This document shows, piece by piece, positions 14,665 to 22,842 of a stretch of DNA of 36,452 nucleotides. This DNA comes from Proteobacteria bacterium SG_bin5 (GTDB lineage Bacteria; Pseudomonadota; Alphaproteobacteria; Sphingomonadales; Sphingomonadaceae): positions 1 to 36,452 of the forward strand of contig LWDI01000046.1 of assembly GCA_002083475.1 (NCBI GenBank), read 5' to 3'. The notes below the pieces were generated by a model, which was given only the letters and a program-made list of their open reading frames with translations, did not search any database and was not told the origin of the DNA. The translations under genes were made by a program, and so were the position numbers. How positions within the stretch are numbered: position 1 is the stretch's first letter; every line of letters starts with the position of its first letter.

Positions 14665-15966
14665 ATGCCCGATCTCTTCGCCGATCCCGCCCCGCCCCCC
14701 GCCGAAACCGCGCCGCTCGCCGAGCGGCTGCGCCCGCGCGCGCTGGGCGAAGTGGTGGGGCAGACGCATCTCACCGGCCCCGAAGGCGCGATCGGGCGGA
14801 TGGTCGCCGCCGGGCGGCTCGCCTCGATCATCCTGTGGGGGCCGCCCGGTACCGGCAAGACGACGATCGCGCGCCTCCTCGCCGACGCGGTGGGCTTGCG
14901 CTTCGTCGCGATTTCGGCGGTCTTCTCGGGCGTCGCCGATCTGAAGAAAGCCTTTGCCGAGGCCGAGGCGCACGCCCGCGCCGGGCGCCGCACCCTGTTG
15001 TTCGTCGACGAGATCCACCGCTTCAACCGCGCCCAGCAGGACGGTTTTCTCCCCTTCGTCGAAGCGGGCACGGTGACGCTCGTCGGCGCGACCACCGAAA
15101 ATCCCTCGTTCGAGCTCAACGCGGCACTCCTCAGCCGCGCGCAGGTGCTGATCCTCCACCGGCTCGGCGCCGAGGCGCTCGGGCTGCTGCTCGACCGCGC
15201 CGAGGCGCTCGCCGGCCGCCCGCTGCCGCTCACGCCCGAGGCGCGCGCGGCGCTGATCGCGTCGGCCGATGGCGACGGCCGCTTCCTGCTCAACCAGGCG
15301 GAGACGCTGTTCGCGGTCGACCTCCCCGCCCCGCTCGACCCCGCCGGGCTCGGCACCTTCCTCCAGCGCCGCGTCGCGGTGTACGACAAGGACCGCGAGG
15401 GGCATTACAACCTCATCTCCGCGCTCCACAAATCGCTGCGCGGCTCGGACCCGCAGGCCGCGCTCTATTATCTCGCGCGGATGCTGGTGGCGGGCGAGGA
15501 GCCGCTTTACGTGCTGCGCCGGCTGGTGCGCTTCGCGAGCGAGGATGTCGGCCTCGCCGATCCGCAGGCCTTGGTGCAGTGCCTGGCCGCCAAGGAGGCC
15601 TATGATTTCCTGGGCTCGCCCGAAGGAGAATTGGCGATCGTCCAGGCCTGCCTCTACCTCGCGACCGCGCCCAAATCGAACGCAGCGTACAAGGCGCAGA
15701 AAGCCGCCTGGGCCTCGGCCAAGGCGACGGGATCGCTGATGCCGCCGCCCGCGATCCTCAACGCGCCGACCAAGCTGATGAAGGACATCGGCTATGGCGC
15801 GGGCTATGCTTATGATCATGACACGGCCGAGGGCTTTTCGGGCGCCGATTATTGGCCCGAAGGCATGACGGCGCAGATTTATTACACCCCGGTCGATCGC
15901 GGCTTCGAGCGCAAGATCGCCGAACGGCTGGCTTATTGGGAGGGGCTGAGACATGCGCGGGACTGA
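14665..15966 (+). CDS. rarA: Replication-associated recombination protein A (RarA/MgsA AAA+ ATPase)
   Basis: A 433-aa clamp-loader-related AAA+ ATPase that acts at stalled replication forks. It shows LAERLRPRALGEVVGQTHL at the N-terminus, Walker A GPPGTGKTTIARLL, Walker B LLFVDEIHRFNRAQQD, sensor 1 GATTENPSFELN and the arginine-finger region LLSRAQV. The C-terminal RarA tetramerisation region includes YYLARML, the SEDVGLADP motif and the end block YGAGYAYDHDT...YWPEGM. The ATG at 14665 (MPDLFADP) gives the family length; longer readings run through repeats. Its last 14 bases overlap the serine hydrolase gene, so the two are probably co-transcribed. Confidence 0.96.
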   Translation: MPDLFADPAPPPAETAPLAERLRPRALGEVVGQTHLTGPEGAIGRMVAAGRLASIILWGPPGTGKTTIARLLADAVGLRFVAISAVFSGVADLKKAFAEAEAHARAGRRTLLFVDEIHRFNRAQQDGFLPFVEAGTVTLVGATTENPSFELNAALLSRAQVLILHRLGAEALGLLLDRAEALAGRPLPLTPEARAALIASADGDGRFLLNQAETLFAVDLPAPLDPAGLGTFLQRRVAVYDKDREGHYNLISALHKSLRGSDPQAALYYLARMLVAGEEPLYVLRRLVRFASEDVGLADPQALVQCLAAKEAYDFLGSPEGELAIVQACLYLATAPKSNAAYKAQKAAWASAKATGSLMPPPAILNAPTKLMKDIGYGAGYAYDHDTAEGFSGADYWPEGMTAQIYYTPVDRGFERKIAERLAYWEGLRHARD

Positions 15967-17350
15967 GGCGTTCAAGGGCGACAACCATTCGCGTCGCCAT
16001 GTGCTGGCGGCGGGCCGCGCCATCCTCGCCGCCCTCCTCCTCGCCACCCCCGGCCTGGCGCAGCAAGCGCAAGCACCCGCGCCCTATACCCGCGCGATCG
16101 CCGCCGGTTATAAAGCCGCTTTCCTCTGTTCGGGCGTGTTCATCGCGGGCCGCGCGCCCGCGCAGATCGAGGCGCTCGAACTCACCGGCATTTATCCCGA
16201 ATATGAGCGGCTCGTCGCCACGCTCCCCGCCGAGATCGATCGCGCCAAGGGGCAAGTGACGGTGCGCTTCGAGCCCGATCTGCCGCCGCGCGTCGCGCGC
16301 TATCATCCCGAAACCGGCTGCGCCAATCTGCCGATCGGCGCGCCGGTGCCCGCGAGCGGCACCGCCCCGCCGCCCCCGCCCGGCCCCGACCCGCGCCCCT
16401 GGCCGATCGGCGACGCGCTCCCCAAGATCGCGCATCCCGCGCTTCCGGCGGTCGAGCGCGCCTTCGCGGGCGCCTATCGCGGGCGCACGACCGGGGTCGT
16501 GATCCTGCGCGAGAACCGGATCATCGCCGAACGCTATGCCGAGGGTTTCGGTCCCTTCACCGCGCAGCGCACTTGGTCGGTCGCGAAGAGCATCACCGGC
16601 ACGCTCGTCGGCATCGCGGCGAAGCGCGGCGCGGTGAGCGTCGGGGAGCGCGCGCGCGTGCCCGAATGGCAGCACCCCGGCGATCCGCGCGCGGCGATCA
16701 CGCTCGATCAGCTGCTCCGCATGGCGTCGGGCTTGCACAGCGCGACGGCGGGCAACCGCACCGACGCGCTCTATTTCGGCGGCACCGCCGTCACCGAAGA
16801 AGCGCCGCATTGGCCGATCGAGGCCAAGCCCGGCACGCGCTTCCGCTATGCCAACAACGATATTCTGCTGGCGATGCGGAGTTTGCGCGCCGCGCTCGGC
16901 GAAGAGGCTTATCGCGATTTTCCCAAGACCGCGCTGTTCGCGCCGCTCGGGATGCGCCACACCGTCGCCGAGACCGATTGGCGCGGCAATTACGTCTCCT
17001 CGAGCCAAATCTGGACGACGGCGCGCGATCTGGCGCGGTTCGGGTTGCTCTATTTGAACGACGGCGTGTGGAATGGCGCGCGTCTCCTGCCCGAGGGCTG
17101 GCGGCATTATGTGACGCGCGCGAGCGGCCCCCAGCCGGCGAGCGGCTTCGGCTATGGCGCGACCTTCTGGCTGATGCGCGGCACGGCGGGCGTGCCCGAG
17201 GATGCCTTCTCGGCGAACGGCAATCGCGGCCAATATGTGGTGATCGTGCCGAGCCGAGGGATCGTGATCGTGAGACGCGGCGAGGATGCGGCGAACGCCA
17301 ATTTCGACATCGCCAAATTCACCGCCGACGTGCTGGCGGAGGTGAAGTGA
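15953..17350 (+). CDS. Exported beta-lactamase-family (class C-like) serine hydrolase
   Basis: A 465-aa product. The N-terminus has SRRHVLAAGRAILAALLLATPGLAQ, a signal peptide with a twin-arginine-like pair, so export is likely. About residues 40-150 form an uncharacterised region with a proline stretch. The serine hydrolase domain follows: SxxK in SVAKSITG (Ser209, Lys212), YxN in RYANND (Tyr299, Asn301) and a C-terminal GNRGQY segment in place of KTG. These are the active-site boxes of class C beta-lactamases, esterases and DD-peptidases; the substrate is unknown and resistance should not be assumed. The start lies inside the end of rarA. The stop overlaps the next gene as GTGA. Confidence 0.88.
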   Translation: MRGTEAFKGDNHSRRHVLAAGRAILAALLLATPGLAQQAQAPAPYTRAIAAGYKAAFLCSGVFIAGRAPAQIEALELTGIYPEYERLVATLPAEIDRAKGQVTVRFEPDLPPRVARYHPETGCANLPIGAPVPASGTAPPPPPGPDPRPWPIGDALPKIAHPALPAVERAFAGAYRGRTTGVVILRENRIIAERYAEGFGPFTAQRTWSVAKSITGTLVGIAAKRGAVSVGERARVPEWQHPGDPRAAITLDQLLRMASGLHSATAGNRTDALYFGGTAVTEEAPHWPIEAKPGTRFRYANNDILLAMRSLRAALGEEAYRDFPKTALFAPLGMRHTVAETDWRGNYVSSSQIWTTARDLARFGLLYLNDGVWNGARLLPEGWRHYVTRASGPQPASGFGYGATFWLMRGTAGVPEDAFSANGNRGQYVVIVPSRGIVIVRRGEDAANANFDIAKFTADVLAEVK

Positions 17351-17685
17351 GGGACTGGAACGAGGTGCTCGCCTTCGCGCTCGCCCTGCCGGGGACCGAG
17401 CAAGGGCAACATTATCGCCAGGACGCGGTCAAGATCGGCGCCAATGGCCGCGCCTTCGTGTCGACCGGTCGCGAGGCGGCGACGAGTTTTTGCTTGCAAC
17501 TCGACCCCGACGATGTCGCGCTGTTGATCGCGACCGATCCCGAGACTTTCTTTCAGACCCCGCATTATGTCGGCTATGGCGCGGTGCTCGTTCGCTACGA
17601 CAGCGCCGATCCCGAACGGGTGCGCGGGGCGATCGAACGCGCGCGCGACCAAGCCGCCGCCAAGCCCCGCGCGCGCAAGCGTTGA
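17347..17685 (+). CDS. MmcQ/YjbR family protein
   Basis: A 112-aa protein of the MmcQ/YjbR (CyaY-like fold) family, often labelled DNA-binding though the function is poorly known. It has the usual shape: a leading helix (DWNEVLAFALALPGTEQGQH), a strand with KIGANGRAFVST, then LDPDDVALLIATDPETFFQTPHYVGYGAVLVRY, and a basic Ala/Lys/Arg tail. The start is GTG at 17347, overlapping the upstream TGA (GTGA); no in-frame ATG gives a sensible N-terminus. The stop overlaps the TTG start of the next gene (TTGA), which indicates translational coupling across this short run of genes. Confidence 0.82.
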   Translation: MRDWNEVLAFALALPGTEQGQHYRQDAVKIGANGRAFVSTGREAATSFCLQLDPDDVALLIATDPETFFQTPHYVGYGAVLVRYDSADPERVRGAIERARDQAAAKPRARKR

Positions 17686-18551
17686 GCCGCTTCGCCCATT
17701 TCGTCGCGATCGACTGGTCGGGCGCGCGGGGGACGCGGCATGCCGGGATCGCCGTCGCGATCTGCGCGGCGGGCGGCGGCGCGCCCGACTTGGTCGCGCC
17801 GCCCGAAAAACGATGGTCGCGCCGCGCGGTGCTCGATTGGCTGTCGAGCGACGCGCCGCGCGAGGCGCTGATCGGCTTCGATCTCGGCCCGTCGCTCCCT
17901 TTCGTCGACCGAGGCGCGTTCTTCCCCGGTTGGTCGGCGAGCCCCGCCGAAGCGCGCGGGCTCTGGGCGCTGGTCGAGGCGGTGTGCGGCGAGGAGCCCG
18001 ATCTCGGCGCCGCGAGCTTTCCCGATCACCCCGAGGCCGCGCCGCATTTCCGCCGCCATGGCGGGCGCACCGGCGCGGCGTTCGGCGGCGGGCGCGGGCG
18101 GTTCCGCGTGACCGAACACGCCCAGGCGGCGCAGGGCTTGAAGCCTTATAGCAACCTCAATCTGGTCGGCGCGGCGCAGGTCGGCAAGGCGAGCCTGGCG
18201 GGGATGCGGCTGTTCCATGCGCTCGACCGCCGGCTGCCGCTGTGGCCCTTCGATCCGCTGCCGGCGCGCGGCGCGGTGATCGTCGAAATCTACACCGCGC
18301 TCGCCGCGCGCGACGCCGGCCGACCGCCCCACCGCGCCAAGATGCGGACGTTCGCCGCGCTCGACGAAGGCCTTGCCGCGCTCGGCGCCGCCCCCGTGCC
18401 CGGCGAGGGCGCGATCGACGATCACCAGAGCGACGCGCTGCTGAGCGCCGCCTGGCTGCGCGCGGTCGCCGATCGGCGCGCGCTCTGGGCGCCCGCCGTC
18501 CTCACCCCGCGCATCGCCGCGACCGAGGGCTGGACCTTCGGCGTCGTTTGA
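17682..18551 (+). CDS. RNase H-fold-like protein (DUF429-like)
   Basis: A 289-aa protein of uncertain function. The N-terminal strand FVAIDWSGARGTRHAGIAVA and the later GFDLGPSLPF resemble the first acidic strands of RNase H/RuvC-like folds. The C-terminal EGAIDDHQSDALLSAAWLRAV is typical of DUF429-type proteins, where Asp residues would form a metal site. I see no signal peptide or membrane segment. The start is taken as TTG at 17682, within TTGA at the end of the MmcQ/YjbR gene. It is followed after 18 bases by tRNA-Thr. The family assignment is by motif recognition and could be wrong; the gene itself is secure. Confidence 0.72.
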   Translation: MSRFAHFVAIDWSGARGTRHAGIAVAICAAGGGAPDLVAPPEKRWSRRAVLDWLSSDAPREALIGFDLGPSLPFVDRGAFFPGWSASPAEARGLWALVEAVCGEEPDLGAASFPDHPEAAPHFRRHGGRTGAAFGGGRGRFRVTEHAQAAQGLKPYSNLNLVGAAQVGKASLAGMRLFHALDRRLPLWPFDPLPARGAVIVEIYTALAARDAGRPPHRAKMRTFAALDEGLAALGAAPVPGEGAIDDHQSDALLSAAWLRAVADRRALWAPAVLTPRIAATEGWTFGVV

Positions 18552-18569
18552 CGCAAGAGCCGCCGACAC

Positions 18570-18645
18570 GCCGGTTTAGCTCAGCTGGTAGAGCAGCGGT
18601 TTTGTAAACCGAAGGTCGCGGGTTCGATCCCTGCAACCGGCACCA
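18570..18645 (+). tRNA. tRNA-Thr (anticodon TGT)
   Basis: A 76-base tRNA with encoded CCA. The acceptor arm GCCGGTT pairs with AACCGGC. The D arm is GCTC-AGCTGGTA-GAGC, the anticodon loop TTTGTAA (18601-18607) has TGT at 18603-18605, and the T arm is GCGGG-TTCGATC-CCTGC. TGT reads ACA and wobbles to other Thr codons. Pair 27-43 is a G-A mismatch; the other four anticodon-stem pairs are intact. It lies between the DUF429-like and patatin-like genes on the same strand. Confidence 0.97.
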
Positions 18646-18706
18646 GCCTTTTCATCGCCCCCGCCCCCGGTTAGGCTCGCTTGCGAAGAAGCGCGAGGAC
18701 CGTGGG

Positions 18707-21001
18707 ATGCGCGAAAAGGAATTGCGGCTCGCGCTCGTTTGCTACGGCGGCATCAGCCTGGCCGTCTATATGCACGGCATCACCAAGGAAATCTGGCGCC
18801 TGGCGCGCGCGAGCAGGGCCTATCTCGAAGGCCATGCGCCCGCCGGCGGCAGCCAGGGCGTCTATCGCGCGCTGCTGCAGGAGATCGAGGACGAGCACCG
18901 GCTGCGGCTGCGGGTGCTGGTCGACATCATCGCCGGGGCGAGCGCGGGCGGGATCAACGGCGTGTTCCTGGCGCAGGCGATCACCACCGGCCAATCGCTC
19001 GAACCGCTGACCGATCTCTGGTTCGAATCGGCGGATATCGAGGAATTGCTCGATCCCGCGCAGGCGCCCGCGCATGGCTTTTCCAAAATGTGGGCGCTCC
19101 CCATCGCTTGGGCGGCGCAGCGCCGCGCGGGCGACCCGATCGACAGCCTGGTCGAGCCCGCCGCGCGCGACGAGGTGCGCGCGAAGCTCAGCAAATTCGT
19201 CCGCTCGCGCTGGTTCGAGCCGCCCTTCGGCGGCGAACGCTTCCTCGACCTGGTGCTCGACGCGTTCGAGACGATGGCGGCCGCCCCGGTCGAGGCGCGG
19301 CTGCTGCCCGAGGGGCAACCGCTCGATCTGTTCGTGACGGTCACCGATTTCCACGGCCATCCCGAACGCCTTGCGCTCAACTCGCCGTGCGAGGTGATGG
19401 AGACCGAGCATCGGCTGATCTTTTCGTTCAGCGATCATGGCGAGGCGCGCCCAACGCTCGCGCCGATCCCCGAACTCGCCTTCGCCGCGCGCGCGACGTC
19501 GAGCTTTCCCGGCGCCTTTCCGGCGGCGACGGTGGCCGAGCTCGACCGCGTGCTCAAGGCGCGCGGCCTCGCCTGGCCCGAGCGCGGCGCGTTCATCGCC
19601 CAGGCGCTCCCCCGCCAAAGCGCGGCGAGCGCCGCCGAGCATACCCCGCTGATCGACGGATCGGTGCTCGTCAACGCCCCCTTCGGCCCCGCGATCAACG
19701 CCTTGCGTGAGCGCCCCGCGCGGCGCCAGGTCGATCGCCGCTTCGTTTATATCGAGCCCTATCCCGGCGGCAAAATGGGCCGCGCCCCGGGCCCCGAGCA
19801 ATTGCCGGGCTTTTTCCAAACGATCATCGGCGCGATTTCCGAACTGCCGCGCCAGCAGCCGATCCGCGACAATTTGGAGGCGATCGCGATCCGCAGCCGC
19901 CGCATCGAGCGGCTCGCCGAGATCATCGCGCACATCCGCCCCGAGGTCGAACGCCAGGTGGAAGGGCTGTTCGGCTATACCCTGTTCCTCGATCACCCCA
20001 CCGTCCAGCGCCTCGCCAATTGGCGCCGCCGCGCGCAGACCGCCGCCGCCGCCAAGGCGGGCTATGGCTATGCGGCTTACGGCCATTTGAAGCTCGCCGG
20101 GGTGATCGAGGCGATGACCCAATTGCTCTTCGCCGTCGGCGGCGAGGCTGGGCAGGCGCGCTGGCACGATATTCACGCCGCGCTGCACCGCGCGGTGGAC
20201 GCTTTGGGGATGGCCGAGGCGCGGCCGAGCTTTTCGGGCGGGGCGAGCCCGGAGATGATCGCGTTCCTGCGCAATTACGATCTCGGCTTCCGCGTCCGCC
20301 GGCTGCGCCTGCTCGCGCGGCGGCTGACCGAGCTCGAGGTCGAGCATGACGAAGCGGCGCTGGGGCCGCTGCGCGAGGCGGTCTATGCCTCGCTCGCGAC
20401 TTATCTCGACGCCAAGCGCACCGAGCCCCACGCGCATCTGCGTCGCGACGTGCGCGCGCTGCGCGGCGACGCGAGCGTGCTGCTCCAGCAATTGGCGCGC
20501 TCGCTCAATTTGAAGACGCTCGACGACGAGACCGAGATTCGCTTGTCGGTCGCGCTCGCGGCGGCGAACAAGGAGGCGCGGCGCGCGCTGCTGCTCACTT
20601 ATTTGGGCTTCCCCTTTTTCGACGTGGCGACGCTGCCGCTGCTCCAGGGCGAGGGGCTCGACGAGTTCGACCCGATCAAGGTCGATCGCATCGCGCCGGA
20701 CGACGCGACGAGCATCCGCAGCGGCGGCGCCGAGGCGACGCTCAAGGGCATTCAATTCGGCGCGTTCGGCGCCTTTTTCAGCCGGGCCTATCGCGAGAAT
20801 GATTATCTTTGGGGCCGCCTCCACGGCGCCGAGCGGCTGATCGACATCATCGTCTCGGCGCTCCCGATGGGGGTGCGGATGAAGCCCGGGCGGATCGCGC
20901 AAGTGAAGCGCGCGGCCTTCCACGCGATCCTCGACGAGGAAGCGGATCGATTGACGAGCGTGCAGCCGCTCATCGCGCAGCTGCGGGGGGAGATTGGTTA
21001 G
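18707..21001 (+). CDS. Patatin-like phospholipase-domain protein (DUF3376-type)
   Basis: A 764-aa protein of the large bacterial patatin-like family. Residues about 5-340 form the patatin domain: the glycine-rich CYGGISLAVYMHGI (oxyanion region), nucleophile elbow GASAGG with Ser79, and DGSV with Asp317 as the partner of the Ser-Asp dyad. This predicts lipid acyl hydrolase activity on an unknown substrate. The remaining ~420 residues are helical and match the DUF3376-type C-terminal region (for example YLGFPFFDVATLPLLQ and LKGIQFGAFGAFFSRAYRENDYLWGRLHGAERLI). No signal peptide; probably cytoplasmic or membrane-associated. The ATG at 18707 begins with MREKELRLALVCYGG, as expected. It is monocistronic; its TAG stop is followed at once by a 25-bp tandem duplication. 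Confidence 0.92.
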   Translation: MREKELRLALVCYGGISLAVYMHGITKEIWRLARASRAYLEGHAPAGGSQGVYRALLQEIEDEHRLRLRVLVDIIAGASAGGINGVFLAQAITTGQSLEPLTDLWFESADIEELLDPAQAPAHGFSKMWALPIAWAAQRRAGDPIDSLVEPAARDEVRAKLSKFVRSRWFEPPFGGERFLDLVLDAFETMAAAPVEARLLPEGQPLDLFVTVTDFHGHPERLALNSPCEVMETEHRLIFSFSDHGEARPTLAPIPELAFAARATSSFPGAFPAATVAELDRVLKARGLAWPERGAFIAQALPRQSAASAAEHTPLIDGSVLVNAPFGPAINALRERPARRQVDRRFVYIEPYPGGKMGRAPGPEQLPGFFQTIIGAISELPRQQPIRDNLEAIAIRSRRIERLAEIIAHIRPEVERQVEGLFGYTLFLDHPTVQRLANWRRRAQTAAAAKAGYGYAAYGHLKLAGVIEAMTQLLFAVGGEAGQARWHDIHAALHRAVDALGMAEARPSFSGGASPEMIAFLRNYDLGFRVRRLRLLARRLTELEVEHDEAALGPLREAVYASLATYLDAKRTEPHAHLRRDVRALRGDASVLLQQLARSLNLKTLDDETEIRLSVALAAANKEARRALLLTYLGFPFFDVATLPLLQGEGLDEFDPIKVDRIAPDDATSIRSGGAEATLKGIQFGAFGAFFSRAYRENDYLWGRLHGAERLIDIIVSALPMGVRMKPGRIAQVKRAAFHAILDEEADRLTSVQPLIAQLRGEIG

Positions 21002-21006
21002 GCGGC

Positions 21007-21056
21007 GGCGCCTCTCTCTCATCCATTTCGCGGCGCCTCTCTCTCATCCATTTCGC
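21007..21056. repeat. Exact 25-bp tandem duplication
   Basis: The unit GGCGCCTCTCTCTCATCCAT + TTCGC occurs twice without change at 21007-21031 and 21032-21056, starting five bases after the patatin-like gene stop. It adjoins the palindrome at 21056-21084. Confidence 0.9.
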
Positions 21057-21084
21057 GTCGCCCCGGCTCGAGGCCGGGGCGACG
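21056..21084. repeat. Single copy of the CCCCGGC-N5-GCCGGGG palindrome
   Basis: CGTCG, CCCCGGCTCGAGGCCGGGG, CGACG makes a stem of about 12 base pairs. It sits between the convergent patatin-like and gcvPB genes and could stall or terminate transcription from both sides, though no T-run follows. The same palindrome forms both arms of the inverted repeat at 5822-5905. Confidence 0.7.
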
Positions 21085-21134
21085 AAAGAAGCAAGCGTTG
21101 GCGTTGCGCCATGCCACCGGCTCGATCCGCCGGC

Positions 21135-22706
21135 TCACTCCGCCGCCGCCGCCAGCGGCTCCTTCCACACCAGCACGGGCTTTCTCGCCGCGAGCGTTTC
21201 GTCGAGCCGCGCGCGTGGGGCGAAGTACGGCGCGGTCTTGAGCGCCGGATCGCCCGCCTTGGCGCGCTCGGCGACCGAGCGCAGCGCGCCGATGAACTGA
21301 TCGAGCGCCGCCTTGCTCTCGGTCTCGGTCGGCTCGACCAGCATCGCGCCATGGACGACGAGCGGGAAATAGACCGTCATCGGGTGGAAGCCCTCGTCGA
21401 TCAGCCCCTTGGCCACGTCGAGCGTCGAAAAACCCTCGGGGAAGCCGTCGTCGCTGAACAAGGCTTCGTGCATGCAGGGGCCCGAAGCAGCGAAGGGCGC
21501 GTCGAGCACGCCTTCCAGCGCGCGCAGCACGTAATTGGCGTTGAGCACCGCATCCTCCGCCACCTGGCGCAGGCCATCGGCGCCGTGGCTCAGGATATAA
21601 GTGAGCGCGCGCGTGAACATGCCCATCTGGCCGTGGAACGCGGTCATCCGCCCAAAGCTATGCGGGTGGCGATCGCCGACCGTTTCTTCCTCGACCAAGG
21701 TGATATGGCCGTCCTCATAGCGTTCGGTAAACGGCAGCGGCCCATAAGGCGCGAGCGCTTCCGACAGCACCACCGGCCCCGAGCCCGGCCCGCCGCCGCC
21801 ATGCGGGGTCGAAAAGGTCTTGTGCAGATTGATGTGCATCGCGTCGACGCCGAGATCGCCCGGGCGCACTCGCCCGACGATCGCGTTGAAATTCGCGCCG
21901 TCGCAATAGACATAGCCGCCCGCCGCGTGGACCGCGTCCGAAATTTCCTTCAGGTCGCGCTCGAACAGCCCGCAGGTATTGGGGTTGGTGATCATCACCC
22001 CCGCAACGTCCGGCCCCAGCCGGGCCTTGAGCGCGGCGGTATCGACGCGGCCCTCGGGGGTCGCGGGGATGTCCTCGACCGTATAGCCCGCGAAAGCGGC
22101 GGTCGCGGGGTTGGTGCCATGCGCCGATTCGAGCACCAGGATCACCTTGCGATGCCCCTCGCCGCGCGCTTCCAGCGCGGCGCGGATGCACAATATGCCG
22201 CAAAGCTCGCCATGCGCGCCCGCCTTGGGGCTCATCGCGACGCCGTGCATGCCGGTGAGCTCGATCAGCCACACCGCCAGCTCGTTGATCACGCCGAGCG
22301 CGCCCTGAACGCTGTCGACCGGCTGGAGCGGGTGAATATCGGCAAAACCGGGCAGCCGCGCCATTTTCTCGTTGAGGCGCGGGTTGTGCTTCATCGTGCA
22401 GCTGCCGAGCGGGAACAGCCCCAGATCGATCGCATAATTCTGCCGCGACAGGCGCGTGTAGTGCCGCACCGTCTCCGGCTCCGAGAGCCCGGGCAGCCCG
22501 ATCGGCGCGCGGCGTTCCAGCCCGCCGAGGCGGCTGGGGGCCGTGGGCGCGTCTTCCAGATCGACGCCGCACGTGTGGGTGTCGCCGATTTCGAAGATCA
22601 GCGCTTCCTCCAGCATAAGCGCGCGATTGCCGGTGGTGGTGGCGGGGGCGAGATCGGCGGCGGTGGCGGGGCGCTCAGGGCGCCAGCCCGATGGGTTCAC
22701 GGTCAT
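21135..22706 (-). CDS. gcvPB: Glycine dehydrogenase (decarboxylating) subunit 2
   Basis: One half of the split P-protein of the glycine cleavage system. With GcvPA it decarboxylates glycine and loads the aminomethyl group onto the lipoyl arm of GcvH. The 523-aa product has RLSRQNYAIDLGLFPLGSCTMKHNP, AMSPKAGAHGELCG, ESAHGTNPATAAFAG and, most telling, NLHKTFSTPHGGGGPGSGP, where Lys296 is the PLP Schiff-base lysine. It is the last gene of the gcv operon, 136 bases after gcvPA across a REPIN-like doublet. Two-gene P-proteins are usual in many alphaproteobacteria, so the split is not damage. Confidence 0.97.
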   Translation of the reverse strand: MTVNPSGWRPERPATAADLAPATTTGNRALMLEEALIFEIGDTHTCGVDLEDAPTAPSRLGGLERRAPIGLPGLSEPETVRHYTRLSRQNYAIDLGLFPLGSCTMKHNPRLNEKMARLPGFADIHPLQPVDSVQGALGVINELAVWLIELTGMHGVAMSPKAGAHGELCGILCIRAALEARGEGHRKVILVLESAHGTNPATAAFAGYTVEDIPATPEGRVDTAALKARLGPDVAGVMITNPNTCGLFERDLKEISDAVHAAGGYVYCDGANFNAIVGRVRPGDLGVDAMHINLHKTFSTPHGGGGPGSGPVVLSEALAPYGPLPFTERYEDGHITLVEEETVGDRHPHSFGRMTAFHGQMGMFTRALTYILSHGADGLRQVAEDAVLNANYVLRALEGVLDAPFAASGPCMHEALFSDDGFPEGFSTLDVAKGLIDEGFHPMTVYFPLVVHGAMLVEPTETESKAALDQFIGALRSVAERAKAGDPALKTAPYFAPRARLDETLAARKPVLVWKEPLAAAAE

Positions 22707-22729
22707 GCCAGGGACTCCAGAAGAGCAAC

Positions 22730-22823
22730 GTCACCCCGGACTTGGTCCGGGGTCCACTGTGGGAACAGAGCAGCGGCCGCCGGCGAGGCGGCACGGTGGA
22801 TGCCGGACCAAGTCCGGCATGAC
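22730..22823. repeat. REPIN-like inverted doublet between gcvPA and gcvPB
   Basis: Two 31-base arms (22730-22760 and 22793-22823) are inverted. Each contains a hairpin around GGACTTGGTCC. One closes with CC..GG and the other with TG..CA, so both strands of the stem changed together. The loop between the arms is GC-rich. Located inside the operon, it could affect mRNA stability or translation of the distal gene. Confidence 0.7.
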
Positions 22824-22842
22824 GAGGTGAAGGGTAAGACGA

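Noticed and set aside
15953..17350. A beta-lactamase resistance gene
   Set aside because: It has SxxK and YxN boxes but no KTG box and a long extra N-terminal region. Many exported esterases and peptidases of this superfamily have no role in resistance.
18570..18645. tRNA-Thr as an island attachment site
   Set aside because: No repeated tRNA 3' end, integrase or compositional change was seen downstream.
18671..21022. A 783-codon frame antisense to the patatin-like gene
   Set aside because: It mirrors the real gene, its composition is Arg/Ala/Glu-rich and it shows no domain. The sense strand carries the GASAGG and DGS motifs.
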